The notes beneath the pieces were generated by a model. That model was not told where the DNA came from, did no database searches, and worked only from the letters and a program-made list of their open reading frames with translations. Below, piece after piece: positions 41,505 to 49,382 of a stretch of 64,000 nucleotides of DNA. Within the stretch, counting starts at the first letter, position 1. Every line of letters starts with the position of its first letter. A program made the translations under genes and the position numbers. The stretch lies in the NCBI RefSeq assembly GCF_005144885.1, contig NZ_CP039690.1, positions 7,180,873 through 7,244,872 of the forward strand, in the 5' to 3' direction. Source of the DNA: Phreatobacter stygius. Its GTDB lineage: Bacteria > Pseudomonadota > Alphaproteobacteria > Rhizobiales > Phreatobacteraceae.

Positions 41505-43477
41505 CCAAGCGCATCAAGGACAGGAGCGGCTCGGGGTCGGTTCCGCCCAAAGGCGACGGCGAGAGCCCGGCACACGACCGGCTCGCCGAGATTGCCGCTC
41601 TGATCGAAGCCGACGACCCTTCTGATGAAGGCCTCCCCGTCACATCCTCGCCTTCGCTCGCGGTCGGGGCCTTCGATGCGGCCGAAGGCGCGACGAAGAC
41701 AGATGGGGCGCCTTCGGCCGCGCCAGTGGCCTCCCCGGGCCCATCCAGCGCCTTGGGAACCGGGCTGCGCAAGGATGATGTCGTCTGGCCATGGGGCTTT
41801 GCAATGCGTGCCGATGGCCTGTACTGGGCGCCGCCTACCACTCCTCAGGAATCGCAGCGGATCTCCGCGCCCTTCGAAGTGCGCGGCCTCGGTCGATCAG
41901 AGGACGGTGAGCATTGGTGCACCGTGATCCGCTTCGCGGACCCCGATGGCGGTTCACATGATATCGTGATTGGCCATGCCGATCTTGCCGGTGACGGCGC
42001 CGAGGTCCGGCGGCGGTGCTCTGATGGCGGCCTTTGGATCAGCACCGCGCGCGGGGCGCGGGAGAGGTTCGCGGCGGCGCTCGCCGGGTGCTCGACGGGC
42101 CGGCGCGTGCTTCTCGCCTCTCGCCTTGGCTGGCACCAGGCAGGGGATCTGTTCGTTTTGCCCGATGGCTCGATCCGTCTCGACGGTCGCGACGCCGTCC
42201 ATTTCGAGGGCGCGCGCGGCACCCATTTTGGACAGAGCGGCGCGCTCGATTCCTGGAAGCAGGAGGTCGCCGCCCTCGCTGTGGGGCAGGACCGGCTTTT
42301 GCTCTCGCTCGGGGTCAGCCTGTCTGGCCCGGTGCTGGCCCCGCTGGGTCTAGACGGCGGCGGCGTGCACCTCTTCGGATCGTCGAGTGTCGGCAAGACG
42401 TCCGCCTTGCTGATGGGCGGGTCCGTTTGGGGCGGCGGCGGCCCACTCGGCTTCGGGCAACTCTGGCGCATCACAGCCAATGCGCAGGAGGGCATTGCCG
42501 CGGCGCATAACGATTGCCTTCTCGCGCTTGATGAGGTTGGCACCTGCCCGCCGGCGGAGCTCGAAGCCGCGAGCTATGTGCTCGCCGGCGGTCAGGGCAA
42601 AGCCCGCATGCGATCGGATGCGACCCTGAAGCCCCGCCAGCGCTGGCGCATTGCGATCTTGTCGACGGGCGAGGTCACGCTCAGGTCAAGGATCGCCGAG
42701 GGGCGCGCGCAAGTGCGCGGCAAGGCGGGGCAAGAGGCGCGCATCATCGACCTGCCGGCCGATGCGGAGAAGGGCTTCGGGCTGTTCGATCACGCCGGCC
42801 CGGATGGCGATCCAGCCTCGCTCTCCAAGCGCATCAAGGGCGCCACGTCCAAGCACTACGGAACCGCAGGCCCGGCCTTTATCCGTGCTTTCCTCGAGGA
42901 TCGCGAACCGGCGACGAAGGCCTTGGTGGGGCTGCTTGCCAAGTTCAAGCGCGAGCATGTGCCTCAGAGCGCGGATGGCCAGGTGGGCCGGGTCGCGGAG
43001 CGGTTCGCTGTCGCGGCGGCGGCCGGCGAATTGGCTATATCGTTTGGCGTCCTGCCATTCGATGCAGGAGCCATGGAGGGCGCCTGCGGTCGGCTGCTCG
43101 CTGTTTGGATCAAGCGCCGCGGCGGGGTCGGCTCGTCTGAGGCGCGTGAGGCCGTCAGCAATGTTCGGCGCTTCCTGCAGGCACATCACATGGCTCGCTT
43201 CGCGCGCGATGACAGGGATGAGTCGTGGCGTGCGCAAAACCTTGCCGGCTCCAAGACCGCTGCCGGTGAAGACCAAGTCTTCTATTTTTTCGATAGTGGC
43301 TGGGCGGAGGCCATCGGCGGTATCGATCCGCGCACGGCTGCCGATGCCCTGGCCGCGGCGGGCTTCCTGATCCGAGGATCTGACGGGCGCCGCAAGTGCC
43401 AAAGGCGCGTCAACGGGGTCCTACAGCGCGTCTACGGGGTCAAGGCGACCATCTTCGAGGGGGAAGAGGATGCTTGA
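41501..43477 (+). CDS. DUF927 helicase-like replication protein
   Basis: 658 residues. The DUF927 region (about 95-400) carries Walker A GSSSVGKTS at 293-301 and Walker B CLLALDEVG at 339-347, LAGGQGKARMRSDATLKPRQRWRIAILSTGEVTLRSRI after it. DUF927 proteins are superfamily helicase/primase-associated proteins of phages, plasmids and islands, thought to drive replication of the element. The N-terminal 90 residues are Ser/Pro/Glu-rich and disordered. Operon with the AlpA gene. Confidence 0.88.
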   Translation: MTKRIKDRSGSGSVPPKGDGESPAHDRLAEIAALIEADDPSDEGLPVTSSPSLAVGAFDAAEGATKTDGAPSAAPVASPGPSSALGTGLRKDDVVWPWGFAMRADGLYWAPPTTPQESQRISAPFEVRGLGRSEDGEHWCTVIRFADPDGGSHDIVIGHADLAGDGAEVRRRCSDGGLWISTARGARERFAAALAGCSTGRRVLLASRLGWHQAGDLFVLPDGSIRLDGRDAVHFEGARGTHFGQSGALDSWKQEVAALAVGQDRLLLSLGVSLSGPVLAPLGLDGGGVHLFGSSSVGKTSALLMGGSVWGGGGPLGFGQLWRITANAQEGIAAAHNDCLLALDEVGTCPPAELEAASYVLAGGQGKARMRSDATLKPRQRWRIAILSTGEVTLRSRIAEGRAQVRGKAGQEARIIDLPADAEKGFGLFDHAGPDGDPASLSKRIKGATSKHYGTAGPAFIRAFLEDREPATKALVGLLAKFKREHVPQSADGQVGRVAERFAVAAAAGELAISFGVLPFDAGAMEGACGRLLAVWIKRRGGVGSSEAREAVSNVRRFLQAHHMARFARDDRDESWRAQNLAGSKTAAGEDQVFYFFDSGWAEAIGGIDPRTAADALAAAGFLIRGSDGRRKCQRRVNGVLQRVYGVKATIFEGEEDA

Positions 43478-43736
43478 CGCCATTCCGTCCGCAACCGAGA
43501 CGGCAGCCCTTCTCGACACGCTCGCGAGGCGTCGGGGCGTCGATCGGAGATCGACGCCGGCGACGGATGACGAAGCCTTCGCCGAACGCGCGGCGATCAT
43601 GGAATTCGACGGCGGCCTGCCGCGTACGCTCGCCGAGCGGTTCGCCCGCGCGCTCGTCGCGCTTGGCCCGGCTCCGAATCCGACAGCCATCGCCGACATC
43701 GACAGGCAGATTCTGGATGGGGAGCAACGGCGATGA
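43470..43736 (+). CDS. Small element protein, unknown
   Basis: 88 residues, overlapping the DUF927 gene by 8 nt, with GAGGGGGAAGAGG before the ATG. FAERAAIMEFDGGLPRTLAERFARALVAL is a helical segment of the type seen in small proteins next to DUF927 genes. No known activity. Confidence 0.65.
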   Translation: MLDAIPSATETAALLDTLARRRGVDRRSTPATDDEAFAERAAIMEFDGGLPRTLAERFARALVALGPAPNPTAIADIDRQILDGEQRR

Positions 43737-43924
43737 CGCCTCGCAGCGACGTTGTCCTCTGGATATCGTTCAACGATCTTGCGCGAGAGCGCGGAGCATC
43801 CCGCCAAACCATCGCGAAGCGAATTGCTCGTCTTGCCGAGGTCGGGCTCATCGATCCGCGCCGGGATGTGCGCCGGCCTTCGGGGCGGAATGACCTGAAT
43901 TCGCACGCTCGCCGCGGTCGAGCT
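43733..43924 (+). pseudogene. Winged-helix DNA-binding protein, N-terminal fragment
   Basis: The first 50 residues, ISFNDLARERGASRQTIAKRIARLAEVGLIDPRRD, form a typical winged HTH (MarR/GntR-like rigidity). The frame continues open to 44647 but only as antisense of the serine recombinase, so the real gene ends or was interrupted near 43920. Start overlaps the previous stop (ATGA). It looks as if the recombinase cassette landed in or replaced its 3' part. Confidence 0.6.
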
Positions 43925-44479
43925 TCAGTGCGTGTCCGCTTGCAGGGCGCGGTAGACCGACGCCCGGGCGATGCCGAGGCGCTTCGCGATGTCGCTGGGC
44001 CCGATCTTTTCCTCGGAATGAAGCCGCTTGATCTCGGCGGCATCGATCGAAGGCGGGCGCCCCTTGTAGACACCCGCGGCCTTGGCCTTGGCGATACCTT
44101 CGGCCTGACGCTCTTTCCGGAGATTAGTTTCGAATTCGGCGAAGACGCCGAGCATGTCGAGAAAGGCCTTGCCGGCGGCCGTCGATGTGTCGATCGGCTG
44201 CTCGGTCGCCCGAAGTGCCACGCCGCGGCGGCGCAGATCGCGAACGATATCCTGAAGATCGCCGATCGAACGGGCGAGGCGGTCGATGCGGGTCACCATC
44301 AGCGTGTCGCCTTCGCGAAGGAAGGCGAGCATGGTCGTCAGTTCCTCGCGACCGGTGCGCGTCGTGCCCGACCGCTTCTCCTCACGAACGACAGAGCATC
44401 CGGCGGCGCGCAATGCGGCAACCTGGATTTCGCAGTTCTGATCCGAAGTGCTGACGCGGGCATATCCGTAAATGGCCAT
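43925..44479 (-). CDS. Serine recombinase (resolvase/invertase family)
   Basis: 184 residues. Catalytic Ser10 in GYARVSTSDQN, then the conserved GTTRTGREELTTMLAFLREGD, VTRIDRLARSIGDLQDIV (Arg-rich catalytic pocket), EFETNLRKERQAEGI and a C-terminal HTH (EIKRLHSEEKIGPSDIAKRLGIARASVYRAL). Size and architecture fit Tn3-type resolvases or DNA invertases. It is oriented opposite to its neighbours, starts 165 nt before the excisionase-like gene, and its upstream region holds TGTCTCA repeats. Confidence 0.92.
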   Translation of the reverse strand: MAIYGYARVSTSDQNCEIQVAALRAAGCSVVREEKRSGTTRTGREELTTMLAFLREGDTLMVTRIDRLARSIGDLQDIVRDLRRRGVALRATEQPIDTSTAAGKAFLDMLGVFAEFETNLRKERQAEGIAKAKAAGVYKGRPPSIDAAEIKRLHSEEKIGPSDIAKRLGIARASVYRALQADTH

Positions 44480-44526
44480 GGCCGAACCCCTTCCGTCTCT
44501 TTTGGGTCTAGACCATTCCGTGATAA

Positions 44527-44611
44527 TGTCTCAGAATTCCAAAGTCAACCCTATTGCGACGCACTTTCTGTCTCATACGAGTGTCGCACCGGGGTTTACC
44601 CGAATGAGACA
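44527..44611. other. Candidate res site of the serine recombinase
   Basis: TGTCTCA at 44527-44533 and 44569-44575, its inverse TGAGACA at 44605-44611, plus TGCGAC (44555-44560) facing GTCGCA (44583-44588). Repeats in direct and inverted orientation within 85 bp directly upstream of the recombinase start are typical of res sites. Confidence 0.45.
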
Positions 44612-44643
44612 CGCCGTACGCCGCAGAAGATGGCGAGGTGGTC

Positions 44644-44883
44644 ATGACCTCGGTCTTCCCAATGTGGCCGGCGGTACTGACCAAAGAGCACGCCGCGACG
44701 TATCTCGGGTATGAGACCCCGCGCCACATGCTCAGGGACGTGAGGAGGGGCCGCGCCCCTGGCCCTACGCTCATGCGCGGTCGGACGGCCGTTTGGGTGC
44801 GCATCGAAATTGACAAGTGGCTTGCCGCAACAACCGAACCGGACTCAAATAATGAGACGTCGGACCTCGCCGCCCTCATCTGA
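44644..44883 (+). CDS. AlpA/excisionase-like protein
   Basis: 79 residues. VLTKEHAATYLGYETPRHMLRDVRRGRAPGPTLMRGRTAVWVRIEIDKWLA is a winged-HTH of the AlpA/Xis kind. ATG 44644 has GAGGTGG upstream. Located directly before, and overlapping, the integrase gene, the usual place of an excisionase. Confidence 0.82.
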   Translation: MTSVFPMWPAVLTKEHAATYLGYETPRHMLRDVRRGRAPGPTLMRGRTAVWVRIEIDKWLAATTEPDSNNETSDLAALI

Positions 44884-46132
44884 GCCTGCTGTGCCAAAGA
44901 AAACACTGCTGAACCTGGGCAAGTATGTCCGGCCGGTGCGCAAAAAGGGCCGGCTTGTAGGCTATTATTTCAGCCTGCCTGGCTGGGTCTACAAGATCGC
45001 GCCGGATGACCCGCGAGGTCCGTGCCCGGTTCGGGGGCAGGCGCTTGGGCTGGATCCGGACATCGCGCGCACGAAAGGCTCGGAGCTTCGTGAGCGGTTC
45101 GACACATGGCGCCTCTACGACGGCGAGCCGCAGACCCAAGCAAACACGGCTCCGCGCCGCGGGTCATTCGACTGGCTTGCGGCCGAGTACAAGGCCGACA
45201 AGAGGTTCAAGGGGCTCGGCGCGAAGACGCGGAAGAACCACGGCAACAACCTCGCCCTCGTTTCGCGATATTTGCTTAAGAACGGGCAGCGTTTCGGCGA
45301 TCAGCTCATCTCGGTGATCACACCCAAGGCCGTCGATGCGTTATTCGACGCTTTGATCAAGAAGGGCGACGGCGAGCGCCGGACATCGATCAACAATGCC
45401 ATGCGGACCTGCCGACGCGCATGGAACGTCGCACACCGCTGCGAACCCTCGGTCGTTCCGAAGGCCAATCCCTTCGCGAAGATGGGCCTGAAGGATGTCT
45501 ACGATGAGACCACGCCAGCGACCTATGAGCAGTTGCTTGCGTTCATGGCGACCGCCGACGCGAATGACCGCGCTTCGTTGAGCGCCGCTGCTCTGAACGC
45601 TTGGGAGTGGCAACAGCGCGAGGTTGACATCTTCGGGCGCTTCCTGGTGACCCACTACCGACCACCGGCCCGGCCAGACATGGTCAGAATTGTCCACTAC
45701 AAAAACAAGGAGCGGAAAGAGGTCTGGCAGCCGCTATTCGACCCGGCGACCGGTACGCCTCTCTTTCCGGAATTGCAGGCGCGCCTCGACAAGCTCACCG
45801 CCGGACGTGACGTCGGCCATGCCTTGTTACGTGATTGGCCCGATGCGACAGCTGGCCGGCCGCTTCCCTGGCCGGCGCCGAAGGGCGGCCTGGACTTCAT
45901 GATCAAAGAGGTTCGCCGGATCTGCAAACTTGCAGATCTGCCGGAGGAGATCACCTTCGCCTCATTCCGGCACGGCGGCTACACCGAGGGCGGCGACGCC
46001 GAACTGACCGATTCAGAGTTCCGGGCGACCAGCGGCAAGGACGCCACCACCCTGCCCCTCTATGTGCATCGAACCGTCAAACAAATCGCCACGGCGCAGA
46101 GGAAGCGGCGGGCTGTGCGTGAACAAAACTAG
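44852..46132 (+). CDS. int: Tyrosine recombinase (site-specific integrase)
   Basis: 426 residues. The N-terminal region KKTLLNLGKYVRPVRKKGRLVGYYFSLPGWVYKI is the arm-binding-type domain; the core-binding domain follows (KTRKNHGNNLALVSRYLLKNG). In the catalytic domain Arg of EWQQREVDIF and Tyr of LPLYVHRT are present, but the HxxR-type box reads FASFRHGG (Ala for the first His) and the second His position is Lys (SGKDATTLP). These changes are typical of this rhizobial island family. ATG 44852 lies inside the upstream gene; GTG 44891 is an alternative start. It ends 87 nt before attR. Confidence 0.92.
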   Translation: MRRRTSPPSSEPAVPKKTLLNLGKYVRPVRKKGRLVGYYFSLPGWVYKIAPDDPRGPCPVRGQALGLDPDIARTKGSELRERFDTWRLYDGEPQTQANTAPRRGSFDWLAAEYKADKRFKGLGAKTRKNHGNNLALVSRYLLKNGQRFGDQLISVITPKAVDALFDALIKKGDGERRTSINNAMRTCRRAWNVAHRCEPSVVPKANPFAKMGLKDVYDETTPATYEQLLAFMATADANDRASLSAAALNAWEWQQREVDIFGRFLVTHYRPPARPDMVRIVHYKNKERKEVWQPLFDPATGTPLFPELQARLDKLTAGRDVGHALLRDWPDATAGRPLPWPAPKGGLDFMIKEVRRICKLADLPEEITFASFRHGGYTEGGDAELTDSEFRATSGKDATTLPLYVHRTVKQIATAQRKRRAVREQN

Positions 46133-46139
46133 ATTCTTT

Positions 46140-46149
46140 TGTCGTAACG
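46140..46149 (+). other. Integrase arm-type site, right, first
   Basis: TGTCGTAACG preceded by TTT, as in the inverted left site at 30692. Confidence 0.65.
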
Positions 46150-46152
46150 CTG

Positions 46153-46162
46153 TGTCGTAACG
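46153..46162 (+). other. Integrase arm-type site, right, second
   Basis: TGTCGTAACG, 13 bp after the first right-end copy, in direct orientation. Confidence 0.65.
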
Positions 46163-46219
46163 CCCGCGCGCCTGAGAGGGCGACGAATCCGCAAACCCAT
46201 ACAAACGCTGGAAAGTGAA

Positions 46220-46265
46220 TGGCGATCCCGGCAGGGCTCGAACCTGCGACCAACAGCTTAGAAGG
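46220..46265. other. attR (46-bp direct repeat within tRNA-Arg)
   Basis: Same 46 bases as 30619-30664, lying inside the intact tRNA-Arg gene from its CCA end to just past the anticodon. The crossover is presumably within the anticodon loop/stem region. Confidence 0.93.
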
Positions 46266-46296
46266 CTGTCGCTCTATCCAGCTGAGCTACGGGACC
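46220..46296 (-). tRNA. tRNA-Arg (TCT), intact
   Basis: 77 nt with encoded CCA. Acceptor GGTCCCG pairs with CGGGATC (one G-T). Anticodon TCT (plus strand 46260-46262) in loop CTTCTAA; T arm GGTTCGAGCCC. The element reconstitutes this gene on integration. Confidence 0.96.
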
Positions 46297-46376
46297 GGAT
46301 GACTCACTTGGCACGGGCCCCTATGGGCCCGCGGCAACGGCTTGGCAAGATCACGATCAGGATCCGGCCGGGAAAC

Positions 46377-46682
46377 TCAATGCGTCCAGGCGCCCATGCG
46401 ATTGAACTTGAAATTGTCGGAATAGGCGGCCAGCCGCCGCTTCGGCACCTCGGCCTCGAACACCTCGTAAGCGAGGCCGTTCTTTTCGGCATAGGCGATC
46501 GCCTCGTCCTTCGTCGCGAAGTCGAGGCGCAATTGCTGGCGCATATCGGTCGAACTGGTATAGCCCATCAGCGGCTCGACGGTGCGCGGCGTTTCCGGCT
46601 CGAAATCGAGCCGCCAGTCCTGGGTCTTGGCCTGACCGGACTGCATCGCGGTCTTGGCGGGTCGGTAGATGCGGGCCACCAC
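46377..46682 (-). CDS. ETC complex I subunit (NDUFS4/NDUFA-type accessory protein)
   Basis: 101 residues from GTG 46682 (VARIYRPAKTAMQSG; GGGGAGG 7 nt upstream). The family motif ARIYRPAKTAMQSGxAxTxxWRLDFEPE is present, followed by MGYTSSTDMRQQLRLDFATKDEAIAYAEKNGLAYEVFE. In alphaproteobacteria and mitochondria this 18-kDa-like subunit stabilises NADH:ubiquinone oxidoreductase. Flanked by tRNA-Arg and tRNA-Pro, as in many Hyphomicrobiales. GTG 46679 is also possible. Confidence 0.93.
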   Translation of the reverse strand: MVARIYRPAKTAMQSGQAKTQDWRLDFEPETPRTVEPLMGYTSSTDMRQQLRLDFATKDEAIAYAEKNGLAYEVFEAEVPKRRLAAYSDNFKFNRMGAWTH

Positions 46683-46710
46683 GTGAAAGCCTCCCCAAGT
46701 GGGCCGGAAA

Positions 46711-46787
46711 TGGTCGGGGCGACTGGATTCGAACCAGCGACCTAGAGTACCCAAAACTCTCGCGCTACCAGGCTGCGCTACGCCCCG
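46711..46787 (-). tRNA. tRNA-Pro (TGG)
   Basis: 77 nt with encoded CCA. Acceptor CGGGGCG pairs with CGCCCCG, discriminator A. Anticodon TGG in loop TTTGGGT (plus 46751-46753). Confidence 0.97.
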
Positions 46788-46850
46788 ACGTCCTCGCAAT
46801 AGCCGAGCCTCCGGGCCGCGGCAAGCCACGGCGGCGATCCTCGACCATGC

Positions 46851-47312
46851 TCAGGTTCCAAAAAAGGGGTGTTCGACCAGATCGCCCGCGGACAGGCCGA
46901 GCCGGGCGGCCGTGCCGCCGGCAACCTCGAGCACGCCCTTGACCGGACCGGTCGAGGAAATCAACGCCTCGGACAACGGCGTGGTGTTTTCGGCGATGTG
47001 GCGAATGGTGCCGTCGGCGCGGATGAACATCATGTCGAGCGGGATATAGGTGTTCTTCATCCACATGCTCACCTCGGTCTCCGCCGGGCCGAAATCGAAC
47101 AGCATGCCGCGACCATCGGCCAGGTCCCGGCGGAACATCAGGCCGCGTGCGCGCGTCTCGGCGGTATTGGCCAGTTCAAGTGCGAATTCGTGGCGTTGCC
47201 CGGACCGGGTGGCGATCACCAGCCGGTTCATGACGCCGCGCGCCAGCGCCAGGCGCGGCGCCACCAGGAAACAGGCCCCCGCGGCCAGCACCGCGCGGCG
47301 ATCGATCGTCAT
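46851..47312 (-). CDS. DUF192 family exported protein
   Basis: 153 residues. Signal-like N-terminus (RRAVLAAGACFLVAPRLALA) then a DUF192 domain: FALELANTAETRARGLMFRRDLADGRGMLFDF, MWMKNTYIPLDMMFIRADGTI, AARLGLSAGDLVEHPFF. Function unknown; found beside cold-shock genes in alphaproteobacteria, as here (CSP gene upstream 19 nt away). Confidence 0.9.
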   Translation of the reverse strand: MTIDRRAVLAAGACFLVAPRLALARGVMNRLVIATRSGQRHEFALELANTAETRARGLMFRRDLADGRGMLFDFGPAETEVSMWMKNTYIPLDMMFIRADGTIRHIAENTTPLSEALISSTGPVKGVLEVAGGTAARLGLSAGDLVEHPFFGT

Positions 47313-47331
47313 GGATTGTCCCGTTCAGCGC

Positions 47332-47940
47332 TCAGTGCGAGGCCGGGAAAGCCGCCCCGTCGGGACGGACCTCGGCGGCCATCAGGCCTTTCGAGCCGTC
47401 ACCATAACGCACCAGAACCCACTGGCCCGGTCGCAATTCCGTGAGCCCGTAGCGGCGCAGGGTTTCCATATGGACAAAGATGTCGGGCGTGCCCGGGCCG
47501 CGCGACAGGAAGCCGAAGCCGCGCAGCCGGTTGAACCACTTCACCTCGGCCCGTTCCAGCCCGCTGGTCGGCGTCACCGAGACATGGGTGCGCGCCGGCG
47601 GCATCTGGGAGGGATGAATGGCGGTCGAATCATCCATCGACAGCACACGGAAGGTCTGCAGGCCACGTTGCCGGGCGGTTGCCTCGACCACGATGCGCGC
47701 ACCCTCATAGGCCGTCTGGAAACCATCGCGCCGGAGGCTGGTGACATGCAGCAGCACATCCGCCCCGCCGCCGTCGGGAACGATGAAACCATACCCTTTG
47801 GCCACATCGAACCATTTGATGGTGCCGGAAATCTCGACGAGATCTCCCGGCGCTTCCTCAATGGTCGTCTGGGCATCGACCCGCGCGTGAAGGTTGTTCT
47901 TGCCGCCCTGGCCGTCCGGATCCGAACCGTCCGACGTCAT
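47332..47940 (-). CDS. Cold-shock protein with two CSD domains
   Basis: 202 residues. CSD 1 at about 40-105 (GTIKWFDVAKGYGFIVPDGGGADVLLHV) and CSD 2 at about 130-200 (AEVKWFNRLRGFGFLSRGPGTPDIFVHM) both keep RNP-1-like KGYGFI/RGFGFL and RNP-2 DVLLHV/DIFVHM. Such tandem proteins bind single-stranded nucleic acid and act as RNA chaperones in rhizobia. Start ATG 47940 with GGCGGTGAGC upstream; an alternative GTG is 9 nt further. Confidence 0.93.
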   Translation of the reverse strand: MTSDGSDPDGQGGKNNLHARVDAQTTIEEAPGDLVEISGTIKWFDVAKGYGFIVPDGGGADVLLHVTSLRRDGFQTAYEGARIVVEATARQRGLQTFRVLSMDDSTAIHPSQMPPARTHVSVTPTSGLERAEVKWFNRLRGFGFLSRGPGTPDIFVHMETLRRYGLTELRPGQWVLVRYGDGSKGLMAAEVRPDGAAFPASH

Positions 47941-48095
47941 CACGCTCACCGCCGCTCTATTGGAACCGTTGGCCCCGGTCCCACCCCGCCTGATTCTCTA
48001 ACAAAAGGATAACATCGCCCTTGCGGCAGCAAAGCCATAAAATGGCGCCACGTTCCAATTACGAACACATTTGGTGGATGCCGCGTTGCGATCGG

Positions 48096-48878
48096 TCAGT
48101 GAACGCCCGCAATCGCCAGATGTTCCATCAGCTGATCCAGCAAAGTGCCGATGTCGGCTGATATCACCAGGTCGGCGATCTCGTCGAGCGGTGTCGCCTC
48201 GCGGTTGATGATGACGAGCCGTGCGCCGCTGCGCTTGGCGGCCACCGGCAGGCCGGCCGCCGGGTGGACCACCAGCGAGGTTCCGATCGCGATGAACAGG
48301 TCCGCCTCGACCGACCAGTCGAGCGCCAGGCGCATCTTGTCCTCGGGCATGGCCTGGCCGAACGAAATGGTTGCAGCCTTCACCGGCCCACCGCAGGCCG
48401 TGCAGTCGGGCGCCGCGCCGCCGCCGGCGTCGAAGGCCGCCTTGACCCAGGTGAGCTCGTAGCGCCGCGCGCAGTCGAGGCAGGTCGCATAGGTGCCGTT
48501 GCCGTGCAATTCGACCAGCCGGTCGTCGGGAACCCCCGACACCTGGTGCAGGTTGTCGATGTTCTGGGTGACGATGCCGGCGAGCCGCCCTGCCCGCACC
48601 ATGGCCGCGAGCGCCCGGTGGCCGCGGCCGGGCACCGCCGCCTTGAAGCTCTCGTCCATGACGAACTTGCGCCGCCAGGCCTCGGTGCGCGCCGCGCGGC
48701 TTGACACGAAGGCCTCGAACGGGATCGGCTTGTTCTTTGTCCACAGGCCGCCCGGCGAGCGGAAATCCGGGATGCCGCATTCGGTCGAAAGGCCCGCGCC
48801 GGTAAAGGCCAGCGCACGGCTGGATTGCCTGACGAGGCTTGCCAGATCGGTCGCCGCCGTCTTCAACTCCGCGTCCAT
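48096..48878 (-). CDS. cobB: SIR2-family NAD-dependent deacylase
   Basis: 260 residues. [20 protein letters not shown] at about 26-44, [10 protein letters not shown] at 103-112, catalytic His125 in ELHGNGTY, four zinc Cys (C133, C136, C159, C162), and [10 protein letters not shown] near 196. Removes acyl groups from lysines with NAD as co-substrate. It is the usual bacterial length. Start ATG 48878. Divergent from gloA. Confidence 0.95.
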   Translation of the reverse strand: MDAELKTAATDLASLVRQSSRALAFTGAGLSTECGIPDFRSPGGLWTKNKPIPFEAFVSSRAARTEAWRRKFVMDESFKAAVPGRGHRALAAMVRAGRLAGIVTQNIDNLHQVSGVPDDRLVELHGNGTYATCLDCARRYELTWVKAAFDAGGGAAPDCTACGGPVKAATISFGQAMPEDKMRLALDWSVEADLFIAIGTSLVVHPAAGLPVAAKRSGARLVIINREATPLDEIADLVISADIGTLLDQLMEHLAIAGVH

Positions 48879-48916
48879 TCTCAATCGCCCCTCACATCAG
48901 ATCAAAGGGAGGTCGC

Positions 48917-49378
48917 ATGCGCTACCTGCACACCATGGTCCGTGTCACCGATCTCGACCAGTCCCTCGATTTCTACTGCAACAAACTGGGTCTTGTGGAG
49001 GTTCGCCGCACCGAATCCGAGAAGGGCCGGTTCACTTTGGTGTTCCTGGCGGCCCCGGAGGACCGCAAGGGCGCCGAAACCGCTGGCGCCGCCTTCGGCA
49101 GCCGCGGCGCGCCGCTCCTGGAACTGACCTATAACTGGGACCCGGAAACCTATACCGGCGGCCGCAGCTTCGGCCATCTCGCCTATGAGGTCGACGACAT
49201 CTACGCCACCTGCGACAAGCTCCAAAAGGCCGGCGTGGTGATCAACCGGCCGCCGCGCGACGGCGTCATGGCCTTCGTCCGCTCGCCCGACAACATCTCG
49301 ATCGAGCTCCTGCAGAAGGGCGAAGCCAAACCGTCAGCCGAACCCTGGGCCTCGATGCCCAATACCGGCGCCTGGTGA
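48917..49378 (+). CDS. gloA: Lactoylglutathione lyase (glyoxalase I)
   Basis: 153 residues, VOC fold. Metal ligands at the usual places: His5, Glu in LLELTYNW, His in FGHLAYEV and Glu in SIELLQKG. The [19 protein letters not shown] block is typical of Ni-dependent GloA. It isomerises the methylglyoxal-glutathione hemithioacetal to lactoylglutathione. ATG 48917 follows AAAGGGAGG. Confidence 0.95.
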   Translation: MRYLHTMVRVTDLDQSLDFYCNKLGLVEVRRTESEKGRFTLVFLAAPEDRKGAETAGAAFGSRGAPLLELTYNWDPETYTGGRSFGHLAYEVDDIYATCDKLQKAGVVINRPPRDGVMAFVRSPDNISIELLQKGEAKPSAEPWASMPNTGAW

Positions 49379-49382
49379 GCCC

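Larger units (their letters stand above)
30619..46265. mobile_element. 15.6-kb integrative element (phage satellite or reduced prophage) at tRNA-Arg
   Basis: Bounded by identical 46-bp copies of the tRNA-Arg(UCU) 3' part, with integrase and an AlpA-like protein at the right end next to the intact tRNA. It encodes AlpA-type and XRE regulators, a DUF927 helicase-like protein, a tail assembly chaperone with programmed frameshift, a tape-measure protein, a serine recombinase, orphan HicB and several unknown proteins. Many unknown genes use more A+T-rich codons than the flanks. No capsid, portal, terminase or lysis genes were found. Confidence 0.88.

Noticed and set aside
43925-44647. Extension of the winged-HTH frame through the recombinase region
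   Set aside because: This part is antisense of a well-conserved serine recombinase.
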